IMG/VR virus record: IMGVR_UViG_3300042691_023936
Location: 1-64,000 of that record
From: a virus
Strand: one strand, 5' to 3'
DNA length: 64,000 nucleotides
Under the pieces are notes generated by a model, which saw only the letters and a program-made list of their open reading frames with translations, made no database searches and was not told the origin of the DNA. Position numbers and translations under genes: made by a program. Each line of letters begins with the position of its first letter. Positions within the stretch are counted from its first letter, which is position 1. Positions 1-8,487 of this stretch are shown here, one piece after another.

Positions 1-2
1 CA

Positions 3-1229
3 TTTGCAACTACAGGAAGTAATGTATTTATTGGAAATCAAATTATAACCGGTAGTCTATCAAATGGTATTAATGCTATAGCATCAGGTTCTTATTCACA
101 TGCTGAGGGGCAAAATACAACAGCAAATAAAGTAGCATCCCATGCAGAAGGTGATTCTACAATAGCAAATGGAGATTATTCTCATGCTGAGGGGCAAAAT
201 ACAACAGCAAATGGAGTAGCATCCCATGCAGAAGGTGCTTCTACAATAGCACAAGGAAATTGGTCACATGCAGAAGGTATAGGAACAATAGCATCGGCTA
301 ACTACCAACACGTACAAGGTCAATGGAATGCTACATCATCTATCCCTGCAGCTTTTATTGTAGGTAATGGGACTGATAATGATAACAGAAGTAATCTTAT
401 ATACGCCGCGGGGAATGCAGTGCAAATAACAGGTTCTTTAAACGTAACTAATGGTATAACAGGATCTCTACAAGGAAGCGCTTCGTTTGCAATTTCTTCA
501 TCACGTGCTGTTTCAGCATCATATGCTAATACAACAGATTTTGCTAAAACTATATTTCCATTTATTGGAAATGCGGTTATAACTGGCAGTTTAAATATGA
601 GGGGGTCTAATAATATTATTAATGTAACAGGATCAGTAAATGTTCATGATGGTATTATTCGTATAACTAGTAGTTCAATATCTAGTGGAAGTGAAGTGTT
701 ATTAGATAATAAAAGATTAAAAATTGAAGATCCACTAACACCACAATTAAATCCAACAATCGTATCAGCAGGGTCAATAGAAACACCTATAATTAGTTCT
801 CCCGTATTACAAACACAATCTGGTTCGTTTGTTACATTACCTGCTGCAGAAACTCCTCCATCAGGTGCAGTATTCCTGCCAGCTGAAGTTTTATTATTTG
901 AATTTGACACTACAAAGTATTTTGGAGTAATAGCAGATGTATTTGTAAAAAATAATAGTTCTGAAGTATTTTCTATACTAACTTCATATGTAGTTGGATA
1001 TTATGACGAAATTCCGGGCGAAGGAGGTACTTTACAATCAACATTCACGTTAACAGATAATGTAGTGTTTCCAGATGGTAATACTGAAATACGAAATAAT
1101 GTAATAATAGGCCCCGCGAGTGCTATTTATCAACCACCAAATTCTCCTATTATGTATATAGTTGCTCAAAATAATAATACCGGTTCAAGCTATACAGTAG
1201 ATACTATAGTACGAGGCTTTACAAAATAA
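3..1229 (+). CDS. Tail fibre / trimeric adhesin-like protein (5' end outside window)
   Basis: The reading frame is open from the first bases of the window, so the true start lies upstream; the ATG at 420 is internal. The first part carries 14-residue SHAEG repeats like the head repeats of trimeric autotransporter adhesins. A segment reading FIVGNG follows, then TGSL/SGS-rich linker sequence and a C-terminal domain of about 130 residues that I do not recognise. This is typical of phage fibres with a repetitive beta-roll shaft. The SHAEG block and the FIVGNG segment also occur in the protein at 33513-35459, so the two are paralogous in part. It sits directly before another fibre-like gene. A virion surface role is inferred, probably host attachment. 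Confidence 0.75.
   Translation, partial: FATTGSNVFIGNQIITGSLSNGINAIASGSYSHAEGQNTTANKVASHAEGDSTIANGDYSHAEGQNTTANGVASHAEGASTIAQGNWSHAEGIGTIASANYQHVQGQWNATSSIPAAFIVGNGTDNDNRSNLIYAAGNAVQITGSLNVTNGITGSLQGSASFAISSSRAVSASYANTTDFAKTIFPFIGNAVITGSLNMRGSNNIINVTGSVNVHDGIIRITSSSISSGSEVLLDNKRLKIEDPLTPQLNPTIVSAGSIETPIISSPVLQTQSGSFVTLPAAETPPSGAVFLPAEVLLFEFDTTKYFGVIADVFVKNNSSEVFSILTSYVVGYYDEIPGEGGTLQSTFTLTDNVVFPDGNTEIRNNVIIGPASAIYQPPNSPIMYIVAQNNNTGSSYTVDTIVRGFTK
90..341 (+). repeat. SHAEG 14-residue (42-bp) tandem repeats
   Basis: Five clear 42-bp units plus one degenerate unit encode the pattern xxSHAEGxxTxAxG. Units 1-2 and 3-4 form a nearly identical 84-bp pair (about 93-176 and 177-260), which suggests a recent duplication. 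Confidence 0.85.
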
Positions 1230-1241
1230 TAAAAAAATAAT

Positions 1242-3947
1242 ATGTCATATAATATACGAACAACCCTAGATGTACAAGATAACTTAAATATTGGATTAAA
1301 TGCTAATATTAGTGGAAGTTTATCTGTTACGGGAAGTATATATGGGAATTTAAATGGAACGGCTACAAGTGCATCATATGTATTAAATGCTGTAAGTAGT
1401 TCATTTGCAAATACATCTTCATATGCTTTAAATGGGGGAGTAACACAATTACTAGCAGGGCCAAATGTAACATTATCACCAACCAATGGATTAGGACAAG
1501 TTACAATTAGTTCAACTGCAGGTGGTGGTTCAAGTTTTAATACGGCAACTGGATCATATGGATCCTTTTACGATACAACCACACAAACCAATCCTGTTGC
1601 AAACATACCTCGCTCAATGTCTCTTAATACAACAGACATTACAAACGGAGTATCAATATCAGGATCAACAAGCCCTTTTAACACCTACATTAAAACAGAA
1701 AATGCTGGTGTATATAATATCCAATTTTCTGCTCAATTAGACAAAACTGATGCAGGAAAAGATGAGATATTAATATGGCTTAGAAAAAATGGAATTGATC
1801 TAACTGATACTGCTACCACTGTAACATTGACTAATAATAATGATAAGGTTGTCGCTGCTTGGAACTGGTTTGTAAACTCAGCAGCAAATGATTATTACCA
1901 AATTATATGGTTATCTGCTGATACTAATATAAGATTGCTAGCAGAACCAATCTCAGGAACACATCCAGGTATCCCTTCTGTAATAGTAACAGCAAATAGA
2001 GTAGACCAATTCTTATCAAATACTGGATCATTTAGTGGTTCATTTACAGGGTCATTTTCAGGTTCAGGTGTAAACCTAAACTCAATACCAACCTCAGCAA
2101 TTACTGGGAATTTTTCTCAAATAGCAACAGGTTCTGTAACAGCATCTGTTACTCCAACACAATTTAGTGTAGTAAGTGGAAGTAACACTGAACTTATTGT
2201 AAGAGGTACCGGCGTAACAATAGGTAATATTATAACAGATTCACATACAGTTACAGGGTCGTTAGGTATATCAGGTTCTATTTCGTCAATTGGTACTAAT
2301 ATATTCATCGGGAATCAAACAATAACTGGCAGTTTAACAGTATCTAGCTCAGCAAATACTCAATTATTAATAGGAACAAATACATTATTTATTAGCAGCA
2401 GCAATAACGTAGGTATTGGAACTATAACACCTGGCGTTAAATTAGATGTTATTGGAGAGATTAGAGCTAGTACTACAATGTTTAATAGCACTACACAAAC
2501 TAATAATATTCAATTAAGTTCCGCTACTAATTTACGATTCCTTTCTGCTTCAGTAGAAACTGCAAGATATGATAATAATGGTTGGGGATTTTTTAACACT
2601 GCTCCTACTGCTAAAGTCCATATAAGCGGGGCTTCAGCAGATTCACTATTACGAGTAGGTTCACCAACACAAGCAAATGCTTTATTTGTATCAGGTAGCG
2701 GTAACGTAGGAATTGGAACTGCAACACCTGCATATGACCTAGATATTCTTACCCCTTCAGGCGATACAAATTACTTACGTGTTGCAGGTAATGGAGTATC
2801 AACTACAAATGGAAATATAACTTTAGGAAATGTTACCGGAACGGCAGGAGTATTTGCTCCATTACTTTCTAGTAAAAGTAGTAACTTATCATATCCTGGA
2901 ATGTATTTTATTGGAGATGGTGCATCAGGTACAGATAGCGGAACTCAACCTATGATAAGGTTTGATGGAAGAATCAACAATGGAACAGTAGCTACTAGAC
3001 CGCTTATTGGGTTTGCTAATGCAGGGACAGATTTAGTGACTATACTTGCTAATGGTAGAGTTGGTATAGGAACAACAGCACCATCAGCAATATTGCATGT
3101 AAGAGGAGCTACTTCCGGAAGTGGTACAACTGCATTTAGAGTTGAAAATTCAAACTTATCTGCATCATTAACCGTTACCGATTTTGGTACAGTAACTACT
3201 GGCGGGCCTTTAGTTATAGGTAATACTGCAGCATTTCCAGTTAATGGGTCTGCTACAATACAATCGACGTTTGGTAATCATGTTGGGCAATTTGAAATAC
3301 GTCCTAATAACTTATCATCACTTATTTATTTTTCAAACGGAGGTTCTGGAGGTGGTATGTATTTAGGAGTATCGAAATATTTTTCTACTCCATTTTCAGT
3401 ATATGCATCGGGTAGTGTAATAGTTGGAGATTATAGTGGTTTTGCAAATAATACTGCAGCGCCTGCTAGATTTGCAGTATCGGGGTCAGGAGCACAAACA
3501 TTAGTAAATGTTGAATCTCCTGGTTCTTCTAGCATATTTAATATAAGTGGCAGTGGCGTCGTAACCATTAATGGGTCAATACCAGTAACTAGAAATGCAA
3601 CAGGATATAATGTAACTAGATTTACTAATTCAGCATCATTTGATAATATTCGTGTAGCAATATCATCTAGCGGTAATCCGGTAGCAAGTTCAGTAAGTGG
3701 AAGTGTAAATGTATTTTATAATACAATATCTTCCGTAGTTGGATCTGCTATATCAAGTAGCATTAATACAGGTACTATATTTACGACAGGGAGTTGGTCA
3801 GTATTAACATCTGCAACATTAGGAAGTGGCGGTGATACAATAACATCTCATATTCAAGATCAAGATAGAGGTAGATTGTATAGAGCAACATTTATACAAA
3901 CAGCAGGGCCCACTAGTGGATCTGTAGTTATAGAAAGATTAATTTAA
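1242..3947 (+). CDS. Tail fibre / receptor-binding-like structural protein
   Basis: 901 residues, rich in Ser, Gly and Thr, with many TGS/SGS linkers. Residues about 100-255 look like a C1q/TNF-like jelly roll (beta-rich, with a GVYNIQFSAQLD segment and ending before VTANRV), a fold often found at receptor-binding tips. Three GIGT-T/A-P motifs (for example GNVGIGTATP) mark repeated shaft modules common in phage fibres. It starts 12 nt after the previous fibre gene and is probably co-transcribed. No chaperone or peptidase domain is obvious at the C-terminus. The structural role is well supported by composition; its exact place on the virion is not known. Confidence 0.7.
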   Translation: MSYNIRTTLDVQDNLNIGLNANISGSLSVTGSIYGNLNGTATSASYVLNAVSSSFANTSSYALNGGVTQLLAGPNVTLSPTNGLGQVTISSTAGGGSSFNTATGSYGSFYDTTTQTNPVANIPRSMSLNTTDITNGVSISGSTSPFNTYIKTENAGVYNIQFSAQLDKTDAGKDEILIWLRKNGIDLTDTATTVTLTNNNDKVVAAWNWFVNSAANDYYQIIWLSADTNIRLLAEPISGTHPGIPSVIVTANRVDQFLSNTGSFSGSFTGSFSGSGVNLNSIPTSAITGNFSQIATGSVTASVTPTQFSVVSGSNTELIVRGTGVTIGNIITDSHTVTGSLGISGSISSIGTNIFIGNQTITGSLTVSSSANTQLLIGTNTLFISSSNNVGIGTITPGVKLDVIGEIRASTTMFNSTTQTNNIQLSSATNLRFLSASVETARYDNNGWGFFNTAPTAKVHISGASADSLLRVGSPTQANALFVSGSGNVGIGTATPAYDLDILTPSGDTNYLRVAGNGVSTTNGNITLGNVTGTAGVFAPLLSSKSSNLSYPGMYFIGDGASGTDSGTQPMIRFDGRINNGTVATRPLIGFANAGTDLVTILANGRVGIGTTAPSAILHVRGATSGSGTTAFRVENSNLSASLTVTDFGTVTTGGPLVIGNTAAFPVNGSATIQSTFGNHVGQFEIRPNNLSSLIYFSNGGSGGGMYLGVSKYFSTPFSVYASGSVIVGDYSGFANNTAAPARFAVSGSGAQTLVNVESPGSSSIFNISGSGVVTINGSIPVTRNATGYNVTRFTNSASFDNIRVAISSSGNPVASSVSGSVNVFYNTISSVVGSAISSSINTGTIFTTGSWSVLTSATLGSGGDTITSHIQDQDRGRLYRATFIQTAGPTSGSVVIERLI

Positions 3948-3960
3948 TATAATAAATAAC

Positions 3961-4248
3961 ATGGCAATACAAGTAACGGGATATTATAAACTCCCATCAG
4001 AATTAATTTGTGAGTCACCTTCAGTAACATTAATTCCTCGTTTAGAATATAAAGGAGCAATTAACTTAGAAGTGATTATCGGTAATCATGCAATTCTTCG
4101 ATATGATGTTGATAAAAATACATTAATATATAAAGAAGAAATTACAGACCCTTATTCTAAATTAATAGATGCATTAGAAATATTTGTGATTAACGAATTA
4201 CAAAATTCTAATGAATTTAATTTAAAGGCTACGTACGAGCATATATAA
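3961..4248 (+). CDS. Hypothetical protein, possibly a small virion protein
   Basis: 95 residues, not recognised. It is predicted soluble, without signal peptide or membrane segment. It starts 13 nt after the large fibre gene and ends before a late-type promoter box, so it is probably the last gene of the fibre operon. It could be a fibre accessory or assembly protein, but only the position suggests this. Confidence 0.5.
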   Translation: MAIQVTGYYKLPSELICESPSVTLIPRLEYKGAINLEVIIGNHAILRYDVDKNTLIYKEEITDPYSKLIDALEIFVINELQNSNEFNLKATYEHI

Positions 4249-4273
4249 ATCTAATATTTACTTATAGTTTTTA

Positions 4274-4282
4274 CATATTTAT
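4274..4282 (+). promoter_or_regulatory. Single-box late-type promoter motif
   Basis: CATATTTAT lies 15 nt before the ATG of the neck gene. No TTTG box is seen upstream. It fits the ATATTTAT motif found ahead of many structural and endonuclease genes here. Confidence 0.5.
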
Positions 4283-4297
4283 ATATAAATAAAAATA

Positions 4298-5452
4298 ATG
4301 AATATTCCTATTTGGCCAGGATCATCATCCTTCTTTCCAGGTTTAACTCCATTTGGATTTTATGATAACGATTATCAATTTCAAACTGAAGCTGATAAAG
4401 TAGCAAACTGGTGTGCTCGTAGATTAGGTTATCCATTAATGGAAATTGAATTACAAGACATTAATTTCTACACAGCTTTTGAAGAAGCAGTTACAGTTTA
4501 TGGAAACGAAGTATATCAATGGAAAATACGTGAAAATTTCTTTTCAATGCAAGGAAATTCAACCGGTTCTTCTTTTAATAATCAAGTAATTACTCCTAAT
4601 TTAGGTAGTACAGTACGTTTAGCTCAAACTTATGCTGTTGAAGCAGGATCAGGAGGTAATGTTACTCAATATACAGCTTCATTTGACATGATTCCCGGTG
4701 TTCAAGATTATGATTTAAAAGCAATTATGTCTAGTTCATATGGTATTACATCATCTATTGAAGTTAAAAAAATATTTTATGAACAAGCACCTGCTATTGT
4801 AAGATATTTTGATCCATATGCTGGTACAGGTACTGGTATTCAATCATTACTTGAAACATTTGGATTTGGTCAAATGTCTCCAGGTATTAATTTTTTATTA
4901 ATGCCTATATATTTTGATGTTCAGAAAATTCAAGCAATTGAATTAAATGATCAAATAAGAAAATCCGCATATTCATTTGATTTAATAAACAATAAATTAA
5001 GAATATTTCCTATTCCTAACCATGATTCGAAAATGTTTTTTCATTATATATTAGTAGATGAAAGAAATAGTACAATTCCTCTTAGTGGTAGTGGTTTAGG
5101 TCCGGGTAAAATAACAGATGTTTCAAATGTTCCATATAATAATCCTGTATTTGGTCTTATTAATACAGTAGGTAGACAATGGATATACCAATATGCTTTG
5201 TCTATATGTAAAGAAATGTTAGCTTATATTAGAGGTAAATACAGTACAGTTCCTATTCCTGGAGCTGAAGTTACCTTAAATCAAGCTGATTTATTAACAG
5301 ATGCCAGAACTGAAAAAGAAAAATTATTAGAAATTTTAAGGGCTACGTTAAGTGACGCCTCTCGTAAAACTCAATTAGAAAACCAAGCATTGGAAGCTGA
5401 AAATGTACAAAAAACATTAAACAACGTACCAATGGGAATTTATGTATTTTAA
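4298..5452 (+). CDS. Neck/connector structural protein (T4 gp13-like by position)
   Basis: 384 residues. The N-terminal part (FQTEADKVANWCARRLGYP then FYTAFEEAVTVYGNEV) resembles head-tail connector proteins of marine T4-like phages, which begin with a helical domain that recognises the portal side. It lies upstream of the gp14-, gp15-, gp18- and gp19-like genes, the place of gene 13 in T4. T4 gp13 is shorter (about 309 residues), so the family call rests mainly on synteny. The start fits a promoter box 15 nt upstream. The last residues are charged and helical. It could instead be another virion connector. Confidence 0.5.
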   Translation: MNIPIWPGSSSFFPGLTPFGFYDNDYQFQTEADKVANWCARRLGYPLMEIELQDINFYTAFEEAVTVYGNEVYQWKIRENFFSMQGNSTGSSFNNQVITPNLGSTVRLAQTYAVEAGSGGNVTQYTASFDMIPGVQDYDLKAIMSSSYGITSSIEVKKIFYEQAPAIVRYFDPYAGTGTGIQSLLETFGFGQMSPGINFLLMPIYFDVQKIQAIELNDQIRKSAYSFDLINNKLRIFPIPNHDSKMFFHYILVDERNSTIPLSGSGLGPGKITDVSNVPYNNPVFGLINTVGRQWIYQYALSICKEMLAYIRGKYSTVPIPGAEVTLNQADLLTDARTEKEKLLEILRATLSDASRKTQLENQALEAENVQKTLNNVPMGIYVF

Positions 5453-5454
5453 AT

Positions 5455-5808
5455 ATGATTAAACTAACAGACATATTAAATAAAAATTTATTACTTGAAT
5501 CACTTGCTATATATGAAGTAGAAGTAATGATTAAAGTAGAAAGACAAGCAAATAAAGTAGATATATATAATGAAATTAGAGCTATTGAAGGAGTAGTTGT
5601 TGTTAAAGTAGAACAAAATACTTACCTAAATACTTTAATTACAGATCAAACTGAATATTCATTATTACATATGAAATATTTAGTATACACTGATCCAATT
5701 GATGCTATTAAAGAGATTAAAACTAGAGCAATATCTTCTGATAAAATATCTGGTTTATTAAAATTTATCCCTAGACTAAAAACTCTAGAAAAGAAAACTG
5801 TTTTATAA
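5455..5808 (+). CDS. Hypothetical protein with MIKLxDIL N-terminal tag
   Basis: 117 residues, unknown function. The N-terminus (MIKLTDILNKNLLLESL) matches a leader shared with three other small proteins here and contains L-x-E followed by Ser, like the cleavage site of the T4 prohead protease. The rest has alternating beta and helical segments with a Val-rich strand near residues 48-53. It starts 2 nt after the neck gene and its stop overlaps the gp14-like start (TAATG), implying translational coupling. Packaging inside the head is inference only. Confidence 0.5.
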   Translation: MIKLTDILNKNLLLESLAIYEVEVMIKVERQANKVDIYNEIRAIEGVVVVKVEQNTYLNTLITDQTEYSLLHMKYLVYTDPIDAIKEIKTRAISSDKISGLLKFIPRLKTLEKKTVL

Positions 5809-6344
5809 TGAGTTTATTCGGAGCAAATAGAGATATAAGTTTATTTAGACACATAAATAGAGAGTTAATTAATGATATTATTGAGCAAAAAGTAGGATAT
5901 TATAAAATAGTATTAGATCGCTCTATACCTAATATATATGGAGAATCATTAAAAAAAATATATAACGATCCTGTATTACTTAATTGTTTAATAGAAAGAG
6001 GAGACACCAATCCATTAACAAATGAGTTTGGTATGGACATTACTCGTAACATAAAATGCCGCTTTTTACGCGATGATCTCGCGGGTATTGATTTAAGCAC
6101 CGAGCTCGGCCCAGACGCTAGAGGCTTCGCATATAACATAGTACCTGAAGTAGGAGATGTTGTATTATGGAATAACGATTATTATGAAGTTAATAATGTT
6201 AATGAAAACCAATTAATAGTAGGAAAAGATCCTGGTTATTCTTATTCAGATAATACAAATAATTTTGGTTCATCGTGGTCTATTATTGTAGAATGTTTTT
6301 ACATAAGACCAGAAAAAGTAAATATTGCTCAAGTAAGATTATAA
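5808..6344 (+). CDS. 14: Neck protein, T4 gp14 family
   Basis: 178 residues. The N-terminus (FGANRDISLFRHINRELI) and the segment PEVGDVVLWNNDYYEVNNV are hallmarks of gp14-type neck proteins in marine T4-like phages. In T4, gp14 joins gp13 in the collar that closes the filled head and receives the tail. It is shorter than T4 gp14 (256 residues), as in many relatives outside enterics. The start overlaps the previous stop. A stretch around 6055-6130 is clearly richer in G+C than its surroundings. Confidence 0.7.
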   Translation: MSLFGANRDISLFRHINRELINDIIEQKVGYYKIVLDRSIPNIYGESLKKIYNDPVLLNCLIERGDTNPLTNEFGMDITRNIKCRFLRDDLAGIDLSTELGPDARGFAYNIVPEVGDVVLWNNDYYEVNNVNENQLIVGKDPGYSYSDNTNNFGSSWSIIVECFYIRPEKVNIAQVRL

Positions 6345-6355
6345 TACTTATTAAC

Positions 6356-6715
6356 ATGATTAAATTATTAGACATAATAAAAGAAGTTGAAATTCCTGTA
6401 GTAGGAATAGGTGGTGAAAAAATAGCTGCTTTTAAACCTAAACAAGATGATGAAGCTTTTAAAAGAGGATATAAAAGTATAAAAACTTCTATAAATCCTG
6501 AAACAGGTACTTTTACACAAGAATTTGAAGCTCTTCCAAAGTTTGAGGAAATAAAAAAAAATATTCTTAAATATAGAAAAGAAATTCAAGTATTTAAACA
6601 TTCAGCTAATGAAGATATAGCTAAAGTAGCTAAAGAAGCTAATAATCACTTATATAAAGCATCTCAATCTATATTAGCTTTAGATAAAATGTTAGAATTA
6701 CAAAGAAAACAATAA
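6356..6715 (+). CDS. Hypothetical protein with MIKLLDI N-terminal tag
   Basis: 119 residues starting at 6356; a longer in-frame ATG at 6275 would overlap the gp14-like gene by 70 nt and lacks the shared leader, so it was not used. The N-terminus MIKLLDIIKE-V resembles the capsid-targeting peptide of T4 internal proteins, with I-K-E as a possible prohead-protease site. The remainder is Lys/Glu-rich and mainly helical, perhaps a coiled coil. It lies between the gp14- and gp15-like genes. Function unknown. Confidence 0.55.
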   Translation: MIKLLDIIKEVEIPVVGIGGEKIAAFKPKQDDEAFKRGYKSIKTSINPETGTFTQEFEALPKFEEIKKNILKYRKEIQVFKHSANEDIAKVAKEANNHLYKASQSILALDKMLELQRKQ

Positions 6716-6717
6716 CA

Positions 6718-7575
6718 ATGACTATACCTCTTAAACCCATACCTAAAAATGCAGCTGATATTAGTCAAGAACAAGTTATTCCTTATTTAGCAAATCAAGG
6801 AAAACCAGTTAGTGACACTGTATTTTCTAAAAATAGAGGTAAAGATTTTTCATTTGATAAAGACACTGTTAAAGATGTAAGTATAGGATTAGAAGACTTA
6901 GACTATGCTGTACTATATTATTTTGAAAATATTATAAAACCTTCAGTAATACAAAATGGACAACAATTAACAGTACCCGTAATATATGGATCTCCAGAAC
7001 GCTGGAAATCCGTTCAAGCAGATGGATTTTATCGAGACGCTAGCGGTCGTTTAATGGTTCCTTTAATAATGTTCAAACGTGAAAACGTTGAAAAAAATAG
7101 AACCTTAGGAAATAAATTAGATGGTAATAAATCTCATCTATATCAAGTAATAGGCACAAGATATAATATACGTAATGCATATGATAGATTCTCAGTAATT
7201 AATAATAGAATCCCATCAGAACAATATTATATAAGTGCGGTACCAGACTATGTTACTTTAACATACAGCTGTATTATATTTACAGATTTTGTAGAACAAA
7301 ATAATAAATTAGTAGAAGCAATTGAATTTGCTTCTGACTCATATTGGGGTGATCCTAATAGATGGAAATTTAAAGCTAGGATAGATAATTTTACTACAAC
7401 AACATTGTTAGAAGAAGGTACTGATAGAGCTGCTAAAACTTCATTTAATATTACCTTAAACGGATATATAATTCCAGATACAGTAAATAAAGATTTAGCT
7501 GTAGCTCGTAGCAAATTTTATACTACATCCCAAGTAATTTTTGACGTAGAAGTAGTTTCTCAATTACCTAGTTAA
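6718..7575 (+). CDS. 15: Tail sheath stabiliser/completion protein, T4 gp15 family
   Basis: 285 residues; T4 gp15 has 272. Features lining up with gp15 are the VPVIYGSPERWKS segment near residues 80-95, a strand pattern around YVTLTYSCIIFTDF followed by a helix with VEAIEFA, and a late segment FNITLNGYIIPD. In T4, gp15 forms a hexameric ring that caps the tail tube and sheath and binds the neck. Gene order (14, 15, sheath, tube) agrees with T4. It starts 2 nt after the preceding gene. Confidence 0.7.
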   Translation: MTIPLKPIPKNAADISQEQVIPYLANQGKPVSDTVFSKNRGKDFSFDKDTVKDVSIGLEDLDYAVLYYFENIIKPSVIQNGQQLTVPVIYGSPERWKSVQADGFYRDASGRLMVPLIMFKRENVEKNRTLGNKLDGNKSHLYQVIGTRYNIRNAYDRFSVINNRIPSEQYYISAVPDYVTLTYSCIIFTDFVEQNNKLVEAIEFASDSYWGDPNRWKFKARIDNFTTTTLLEEGTDRAAKTSFNITLNGYIIPDTVNKDLAVARSKFYTTSQVIFDVEVVSQLPS

Positions 7576-7589
7576 AATTTAAAATCTAG

Positions 7590-7621
7590 TTTGGATATCT
7601 AAAGAAAAATTATATATTTAT
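7590..7621 (+). promoter_or_regulatory. Two-box promoter TTTG-N19-TATATTTAT
   Basis: TTTG at 7590-7593 and TATATTTAT at 7613-7621, 19 nt apart, ending 19 nt before the ATG at 7641. The layout matches the Bacteroidota-type promoter. Confidence 0.55.
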
Positions 7622-7640
7622 ATATATAATAAAAAAATAA

Positions 7641-7886
7641 ATGGAAAAAATATTTAATTTCGTAAAAACAATCTTAGGTTTTGTAAAAGAAACTAACATT
7701 AAAACTAAATCTACTATCTCTGAAGTACCCAAAATAGTAGAAACTTTTAACAAAATCGAAGAACTAATCATTGAAAAACCTGTTGTTGAAGAACCAATCA
7801 TTGAAAAGCCATTTGAACCTCAAATAGTTGAAAAAACAAAAGCTAGTTCTAAAAAATCAAAGAAAAAATATTATATTAAAAAATAG
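7641..7886 (+). CDS. Hypothetical Lys/Glu/Pro-rich small protein
   Basis: 81 residues, not recognised. The middle repeats a Glu-Lys-Pro pattern (IEKPVVEEP, IIEKPFEP), followed by a strongly basic C-terminus (KKSKKKYYIKK) that could bind nucleic acid or act as a flexible linker. It has its own two-box promoter, and its TAG stop overlaps the GTG start of the next gene. Confidence 0.5.
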   Translation: MEKIFNFVKTILGFVKETNIKTKSTISEVPKIVETFNKIEELIIEKPVVEEPIIEKPFEPQIVEKTKASSKKSKKKYYIKK

Positions 7887-8119
7887 TGATTAAATTATTA
7901 GAAATAGCAGAGGCATGGATAGAAGCTGAAAACCCAAGTCCTAAGAATAAAATAATAGCGGAATCTAGAGTACAAATATGCAATGCTTGCCCTAAAAAAA
8001 CTTACTTAAAAATATTTGATACTTATGTTTGTGGAGTATGTAACTGCCCTATTAGTAAAAAAATATTTAGCCCAAAACCTGGACCTGAAGCATGCCCAGA
8101 ACAAAAATGGAAACTTTAA
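7886..8119 (+). CDS. Small zinc-ribbon-like protein with MIKLLEI tag
   Basis: 77 residues with a GTG start that overlaps the previous stop (TAGTG). Two Cys pairs (CNAC near residue 31 and CGVC/CNCP near 50-54) and a terminal CPEQKW suggest a zinc ribbon of a type common in T4-like phages. The leader MIKLLEIAE-A fits the shared tag, with I-A-E before Ala as a possible prohead-protease site. Function unknown; DNA or protein binding is plausible. Confidence 0.55.
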   Translation: MIKLLEIAEAWIEAENPSPKNKIIAESRVQICNACPKKTYLKIFDTYVCGVCNCPISKKIFSPKPGPEACPEQKWKL

Positions 8120-8131
8120 AAAATAAATTAT

Positions 8132-8404
8132 ATGTCAGAAATTAAAAAATTAACGCAAGAAGAAATTAATCACATCAAAACCCTTCAATCAGACTATAAT
8201 AAGGTCGTATTTGAACTAGGTTCAATTGAAAGTCAGTTAGTATTTATTAAAAAACAAACTGAAGTGTTATATGCTGAAAAAAGCAAAATAATAACTGAAA
8301 TAGACAATATTAGTGAAAAAGAAAAAACATTAATAAATGGTCTACAAGAAAAGTACGGTGTAGGTAACATTAATATAGAAACAGGCGAAATATCTCCTTT
8401 TTAA
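8132..8404 (+). CDS. Hypothetical coiled-coil protein
   Basis: 90 residues. Residues 8-78 are helical with heptad-like spacing of hydrophobics, then a short tail ending EISPF. Proteins of this type (one long helix, then KYG-x-G) are frequent in marine T4-like phages but have no known role. It lies just before the tail sheath gene and is separated from it by a late-type promoter box. Confidence 0.55.
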   Translation: MSEIKKLTQEEINHIKTLQSDYNKVVFELGSIESQLVFIKKQTEVLYAEKSKIITEIDNISEKEKTLINGLQEKYGVGNINIETGEISPF

Positions 8405-8434
8405 TTATGTTTTTGCGTTTTGTATAAAATGTTT

Positions 8435-8443
8435 AATATTTAT
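8435..8443 (+). promoter_or_regulatory. Single-box late-type promoter motif before sheath gene
   Basis: AATATTTAT, 44 nt before the sheath ATG. T-rich sequence lies upstream but no correctly spaced TTTG. Confidence 0.45.
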
Positions 8444-8487
8444 TATTAGATTAATTCATTAATAAAAAATCAATTATTTAATATAAA

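Noticed and set aside
644-910. Minus-strand open frames here and at many other places (for example 17604-17921, 26344-26625)
   Set aside because: They lie opposite well-supported + strand genes, have low-complexity or biased translations and no promoter or start context.
4285-4292. T4-type late promoter TATAAATA
   Set aside because: It occurs here only as part of an inverted AT repeat and is not consistently placed before genes, unlike ATATTTAT.
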